Shown piece after piece: positions 60,504 to 64,000 of a stretch of DNA of 64,000 nucleotides. A program made the position numbers and the translations under genes. Source of the DNA: Bifidobacterium biavatii DSM 23969 (GTDB lineage Bacteria; Actinomycetota; Actinomycetes; Actinomycetales; Bifidobacteriaceae); NCBI RefSeq assembly GCF_000741165.1, contig NZ_JGYN01000034.1:36649-100648 (forward strand), in the 5' to 3' direction. The notes below the pieces were generated by a model. It did no database searches. It saw only the letters and a program-made list of their open reading frames with translations, and had not been told where the DNA came from. The stretch's first letter is position 1; each line of letters starts with the position of its first letter.

Positions 60504-60537
60504 ATTTCCCTCGAATTTCCCCCGCAAGGAGCCAGAC

Positions 60538-61662
60538 ATGACCCGCTACATCGCATACGCCGTCGAACAGGGCGAGACGCTCCGCGACATCGACGGTATC
60601 GCCATCCCGGAACCGACCGCAGCGGCGCTCGCCAAGGCCGGCGGCGCGCTCGTGCGCACCGTGTATCTCGCCGTGACCGATGCGGCCGCGCATGATGCGA
60701 ACGTTGCCGATGACACGACTGGCGAAGCCGGGGCTGCAAGCCCGGCCGTCGCGTCGCTGCTCGGCTATCACCGTCCGCACACGGCCCAGCAGAAGCTCAC
60801 CGCGATCGGCGGCGAGCGTGCGCTGTGGGGCGAACTGATCGCGTTCGCAGAACGGCAATCGTTGGCCGAACCGGACATCGTCGTCGTCAAATACGACATC
60901 ACCGAATCGGACGCGGCGGGCGCTGAACTGGCATCCGCCGCCGGCGGGAATCCCACGGCATCGGCGTCCAATGCCGCGGGCGAAACGACATCGTCGGCAG
61001 CCGATGTTCCGGACGCGGCGACCGCCGCGCCGCTGCCGGCCACCGACGCGACCGCGCACTACCGGCAGACCACTGAATTCACGTGCGGGCCGGTCGCCGT
61101 GCTGACCGCGATGCACCGGCTCGGCATCGTGTCCAAGCCCACGCGCGCGGAGGAACTGCAGATGTGGCGCGAGGCGACCATCGCCGTCGCGTGCGAGCCG
61201 TACGGACTCGCGCTCGCCGCCGAACGCCGCGGCGCTCATCCCACGATCCGCGTTTCGCACACCGGCCCGGCGCTGCACCCGGACAGCAAGCTCGGCCTGC
61301 TCGACCCGGCCATGGCCCGCGACACGCAGCTCGCGTTCGAACGGCAGGTGCACGAGGCCGGCATTCCCGTCACCGTCGCGCCGTTCAGCGCCGACGACAT
61401 CGCCAGCGTGGTGAGCGAAGGCCATATCGCCGTCGTCCTCATCGACGAACTGCACATGCACGGCGAAGCCTGCCCGCACTGGATCACCGTCACCGGCCGC
61501 GACCCGGCCACCGGCGCGCTGCTCGTCGACGACCCGTGGACCGACGCCGAATACGGCGAAACCAGCGTCGACGCGTGGCAGCTGCCCATCCGCCCCGCCG
61601 ACCTCGAACTCATGATCCACTACGACGAACCCCGCTCCGCCCAGGCCATGCTCATCTTCTGA
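60538..61662 (+). CDS. C39-like cysteine peptidase, last gene of the peptide ABC operon
   Basis: The 374-residue cytosolic protein has a C-terminal papain-like peptidase of C39 type. Cys183 is in YRQTTEFTCGPVAVLTAMHRLG, His314 in ACPHWITVTG, and Asp331 or Asp332 in LLVDDPW. The family N-terminal region is interrupted by two Ala/Asp-rich insertions (near residues 48-70 and 125-170). There is no signal peptide or transporter fusion, so it is not a standard bacteriocin-processing ABC protein. Its place 34 bp after the DppDF gene suggests it processes an imported peptide. The start follows GCAAGGAGCCAGAC. Confidence 0.8.
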   Translation: MTRYIAYAVEQGETLRDIDGIAIPEPTAAALAKAGGALVRTVYLAVTDAAAHDANVADDTTGEAGAASPAVASLLGYHRPHTAQQKLTAIGGERALWGELIAFAERQSLAEPDIVVVKYDITESDAAGAELASAAGGNPTASASNAAGETTSSAADVPDAATAAPLPATDATAHYRQTTEFTCGPVAVLTAMHRLGIVSKPTRAEELQMWREATIAVACEPYGLALAAERRGAHPTIRVSHTGPALHPDSKLGLLDPAMARDTQLAFERQVHEAGIPVTVAPFSADDIASVVSEGHIAVVLIDELHMHGEACPHWITVTGRDPATGALLVDDPWTDAEYGETSVDAWQLPIRPADLELMIHYDEPRSAQAMLIF

Positions 61663-61703
61663 ACGGCGCGCACGAAAAGCGCGGAGAGGCTAGGCTGGTG
61701 GGC

Positions 61704-62732
61704 ATGGACGTGACGACTTGCAGGCTGGACGGCCCGGCGGATTTCTTTTCGATCGGCCAGTTCGTGTCGGGGCCGGGCTGGCGGCATGCGCGCCGCGTGA
61801 TCGACACGTTCGAGCTGGTGTTCGTGCGCCGCGGCGTGCTGCCGATGCGCGTGGGGGAGCGGGAGTTGACGATCGGCGCCAACCAGCTCGCGCTGTTGCC
61901 GACCGGCGTCGAGCATGCCGGTTCGCGTGCGATCACCGAGCCGCTCGACTTTTACTGGATGCACTTTCGCCTGCCGGAGGGCTCCAGTGACATGCACGTC
62001 GGGGACGCCGACGACGCCGTCAAACTGCCACAGTCCGGCGATAGTTTGATCCTGCCACACTGGTGCCGCGCCGCCGACCCGGACCGCCTGGCCGTGATGT
62101 GTGGCCAGCTGATCGACCTGTACGCGCGCTTCGGTCCGCACGCGAACACGTACTGCGACTATTTCCTCACCTGCCTGCTGCTCGAGGTGACCGCGCAGAC
62201 GCGCGTGCTTGTGGCCGGCATGACCGAGTCGGCCGCCGATCGTGACGGGCGCGGTGCGGATGCCGCCGGCGCCGCGAAACGCTACGTGATGGGCGTCGAC
62301 ACGGGCGGTGGCGTGGGCGGATTCCGCCCGGACGGCCACACGGTGCGCATCGGCGGCGCGAACGTCGCCGTCGAAGGCCACCGGCCGGTCGGCCTTGGCC
62401 CGATGCTTTCGGTGCGCTCGTGGATCATGGCGAACGCCTTCGACGACATCACCGTCGCCAAGGTTGCCGAACGGTTCCACTATTCGCCGAGCTATCTGAC
62501 GACCGTGTACAAGCGCGCGTTCGGCATCGGCGTGAACGACCAGATCGTCGAATGCCGCGTCGACCGCGCGCGCGAACTGCTCAGCTCCACGCCGTCGCCG
62601 GTCGCCGACATCGCGCGCGAAGTCGGCTACGACGATCCCAAGTACTTCATGCGCGTATTCAAACGCCGCACGGGACTCACGCCCGGCCAATACCGCGACG
62701 CGTTCCCCACGCGCCTGTACAACACGGTGTGA
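61704..62732 (+). CDS. AraC family transcriptional regulator
   Basis: The 342-residue regulator has an N-terminal cupin sensor (FELVFVRRGVLPMRVGERELTIGANQLALLPTGVEHAG), a middle helical part with a Gly/Asp-rich insertion near residues 180-225, and a C-terminal double helix-turn-helix. The last is made of ITVAKVAERFHYSPSYLTTVYKRAFGIGVNDQIVECRVDRARELL, then VADIAREVGYDDPKYFMRVFKRRTGLTPGQYRD. It lies 41 bp downstream of the C39-like gene on the same strand and may control that operon. The start MDVTTC at 61704 has only GGTGGG close by; a near-leaderless start is possible. Confidence 0.9.
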   Translation: MDVTTCRLDGPADFFSIGQFVSGPGWRHARRVIDTFELVFVRRGVLPMRVGERELTIGANQLALLPTGVEHAGSRAITEPLDFYWMHFRLPEGSSDMHVGDADDAVKLPQSGDSLILPHWCRAADPDRLAVMCGQLIDLYARFGPHANTYCDYFLTCLLLEVTAQTRVLVAGMTESAADRDGRGADAAGAAKRYVMGVDTGGGVGGFRPDGHTVRIGGANVAVEGHRPVGLGPMLSVRSWIMANAFDDITVAKVAERFHYSPSYLTTVYKRAFGIGVNDQIVECRVDRARELLSSTPSPVADIAREVGYDDPKYFMRVFKRRTGLTPGQYRDAFPTRLYNTV

Positions 62733-62857
62733 ACGGCGGGTCCGGTCCGCGTGCGATTCCGGCACACGTTCGCACGCATGACAACGTGCCCGCGAACGTA
62801 CGCACGGCGATGGTCGCGGCCGGTCACCAACGCAGCCGGTCACACCCTGTCGACGAT

Positions 62858-64000
62858 CTACGCCCGGTCGACCACCGAACCGCGGTCGATGAGCTGCGGG
62901 TCGACGAACACGTGCCGCGTGGCGCGCTCCGGGTTGAGGATGCGCTCGACGAGCGTGCGCAGCGCCGCCTCGGCCAGGTCGCGCGGCGACGAGCGCAGCA
63001 CGGTGAGCGGACGCGAGCTGAGCGTCGCATAACCGTCGATCGAAATCATCGAAATGTCCTCCGGCACGCGCTTGCCGGCCTTCTCCAGCGCCTGCGCGAG
63101 CGCGATCGCCAGATAGTCGGAGTGCACGAGCACGGCCGTGGTGCTTGAACCGAGGATGCGTTCGACGATTTCCTCCACGCCCGGCGCGTCGTACGGCTGC
63201 ACGCCGTCGAACACGAGCGTGCCGTTGATGTCGGGCACGTCGTGCACGACCTGCAGCCAGCCGGCGAGGATCACGTCGGAGGTCGGCGTGTTGGTGAACG
63301 CGGCGGCGATGTTCGTGTGCCCGTGCTGGATGAAGTGCGTGGCGGCCTTGCGCACGCCGTACGGATGGTTGGTGCGCACCGAGTCGACGTAGTAGTCGCC
63401 GATGACCGGCTGATCGCGTTCGACGACGGTGACCGGCAGCGGCGACGTGGCGATCCAGTCCCACGTGCGCTGGCTGACGGTCGGCTCTGACGTGGGCGCG
63501 ACGACGAGCCCGCACATGTTCGGGTCGGCGGCGAATTCGTCGAGGATGCGTTCTTCGTGGATGTCGCCGTTGTACGACGATTCGCGCACGTTGAGCGTGA
63601 TCTGTGCGTGCGCTGCGAGCGTGCGCATCTGTTCGATGACGCTCGGCCAGAAGAAGCTCGGTTCGGGTAGCATAACGCCGATCGATCGGCCGGCCAGTGC
63701 GGCGAGCGCGTCGGTCGCGTCGTCGCCGCTGCGCCCGCGCGCGCCGAGTCCGTACGGCAGTCCGGCGTGCGGTATGCGAGCGTTTGCGGCGTTGCTGTCG
63801 TGTGCGGAGAACGTGCCGGTGCCGACGTTTGCAGCCGCGCCGAGCGGGCCCGGACCGTATTCTCCGATCACGCCGATCGGGCCGTCGGTGCCGTTCGGTG
63901 CGAACGGATCGTCGATGTAGTCGTCGTGCGCGCCGCCGCCGACATGCGCGGTCGTCGCATCGCCGGTTACGCCGGACGCGCCGGTCACGCTGCCGGTCGC
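62858..64000 (-). CDS. LacI-type regulator, N-terminus outside window
   Basis: The frame is open to the window edge, leaving about 380 C-terminal residues. They form a LacI/PBP1-type sensor: GRSIGVMLPEPSFFWPSVIEQMRTLAAHA, NMCGLVVAPTSEP, YYVDSVRTNHPYGVRKAATHFIQHGHTNIAAAF and PEDISMISIDGYATLSSRPLTVLRSSPRDLAEAAL. Upstream of it is a Gly/Ala/Asp/Pro-rich linker of about 100 residues that normal LacI proteins lack. The DNA-binding domain, LacI or GntR type, should lie beyond 64000. It is convergent with the AraC gene. Confidence 0.8.
   Translation of the reverse strand, partial: ATGSVTGASGVTGDATTAHVGGGAHDDYIDDPFAPNGTDGPIGVIGEYGPGPLGAAANVGTGTFSAHDSNAANARIPHAGLPYGLGARGRSGDDATDALAALAGRSIGVMLPEPSFFWPSVIEQMRTLAAHAQITLNVRESSYNGDIHEERILDEFAADPNMCGLVVAPTSEPTVSQRTWDWIATSPLPVTVVERDQPVIGDYYVDSVRTNHPYGVRKAATHFIQHGHTNIAAAFTNTPTSDVILAGWLQVVHDVPDINGTLVFDGVQPYDAPGVEEIVERILGSSTTAVLVHSDYLAIALAQALEKAGKRVPEDISMISIDGYATLSSRPLTVLRSSPRDLAEAALRTLVERILNPERATRHVFVDPQLIDRGSVVDRA

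Overview
The window is high-GC chromosomal DNA that looks like Bifidobacterium. The reasons are the gene families together: a C69 dipeptidase, PepC, a short formate-THF ligase, a dense GH43/LacI arabinose-type sugar locus, GtrA, DUF805 and DUF624 membrane proteins, and two fused OppD-OppF ATPases. Many genes have either a strong AAGGAGG-type site or almost no leader. The assignment is made from gene content and style, not from a database search. No rRNA, prophage, CRISPR array or complete insertion sequence was seen.

Layout. 1-5.7 kb: end of a beta-sandwich protein, a PEBP-like protein, dipeptidase pepD, fhs (with its P-loop read out of frame), a MIF-type tautomerase and a GtrA protein. 5.8-12.8 kb: an MFS carrier, a histidine phosphatase, an unknown protein, a DUF805 protein with long low-complexity tails, and a nucleoside hydrolase. 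13.2-26.2 kb: an arabinan-type utilisation locus with four GH43 enzymes (one a lipoprotein), a LacI regulator, an ABC importer (binding protein plus two permeases, no ATPase) and a DUF624 protein. Paired TNCANCGNTGTA operators overlap three promoters here. 26.6-34.5 kb: gltX, two identical tRNA-Glu genes flanking a HigBA-like toxin-antitoxin pair, tRNA-Gln, a metallophosphoesterase, an AbiEi-like/LRV gene pair and metG. 35.4-39.8 kb: a sugar/H+ symporter behind a long leader hairpin, an aldo/keto reductase, and PepC with a nine-cysteine insertion. 40-46.4 kb: oligopeptide importer (two permeases, fused ATPase, binding protein). 47-50.7 kb: heterodimeric ABC exporter. 51-64 kb: an unannotated 42-aa ORF, a divergent GH35-like enzyme, a second peptide-type ABC operon ending in a C39-like peptidase, an AraC regulator and a LacI-type regulator cut by the window end.

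How it fits together. The arabinan locus appears to be one regulon: the lipoprotein GH43 would trim polymer at the surface, the importer would take up oligosaccharides (using a shared ATPase encoded elsewhere), and the cytoplasmic GH43 enzymes would finish degradation under LacI control. The peptide systems (two Opp/Dpp importers, PepD, PepC, C39-like peptidase) suggest strong peptide scavenging.

Three non-coding themes stand out. A 19-bp interspersed repeat (consensus GTGGGCATAGACGGTACAT) occurs about 18 times in three intergenic regions. A two-hairpin palindromic element occurs six times. Several proteins carry Ala/Gly/Asp-rich in-frame insertions.
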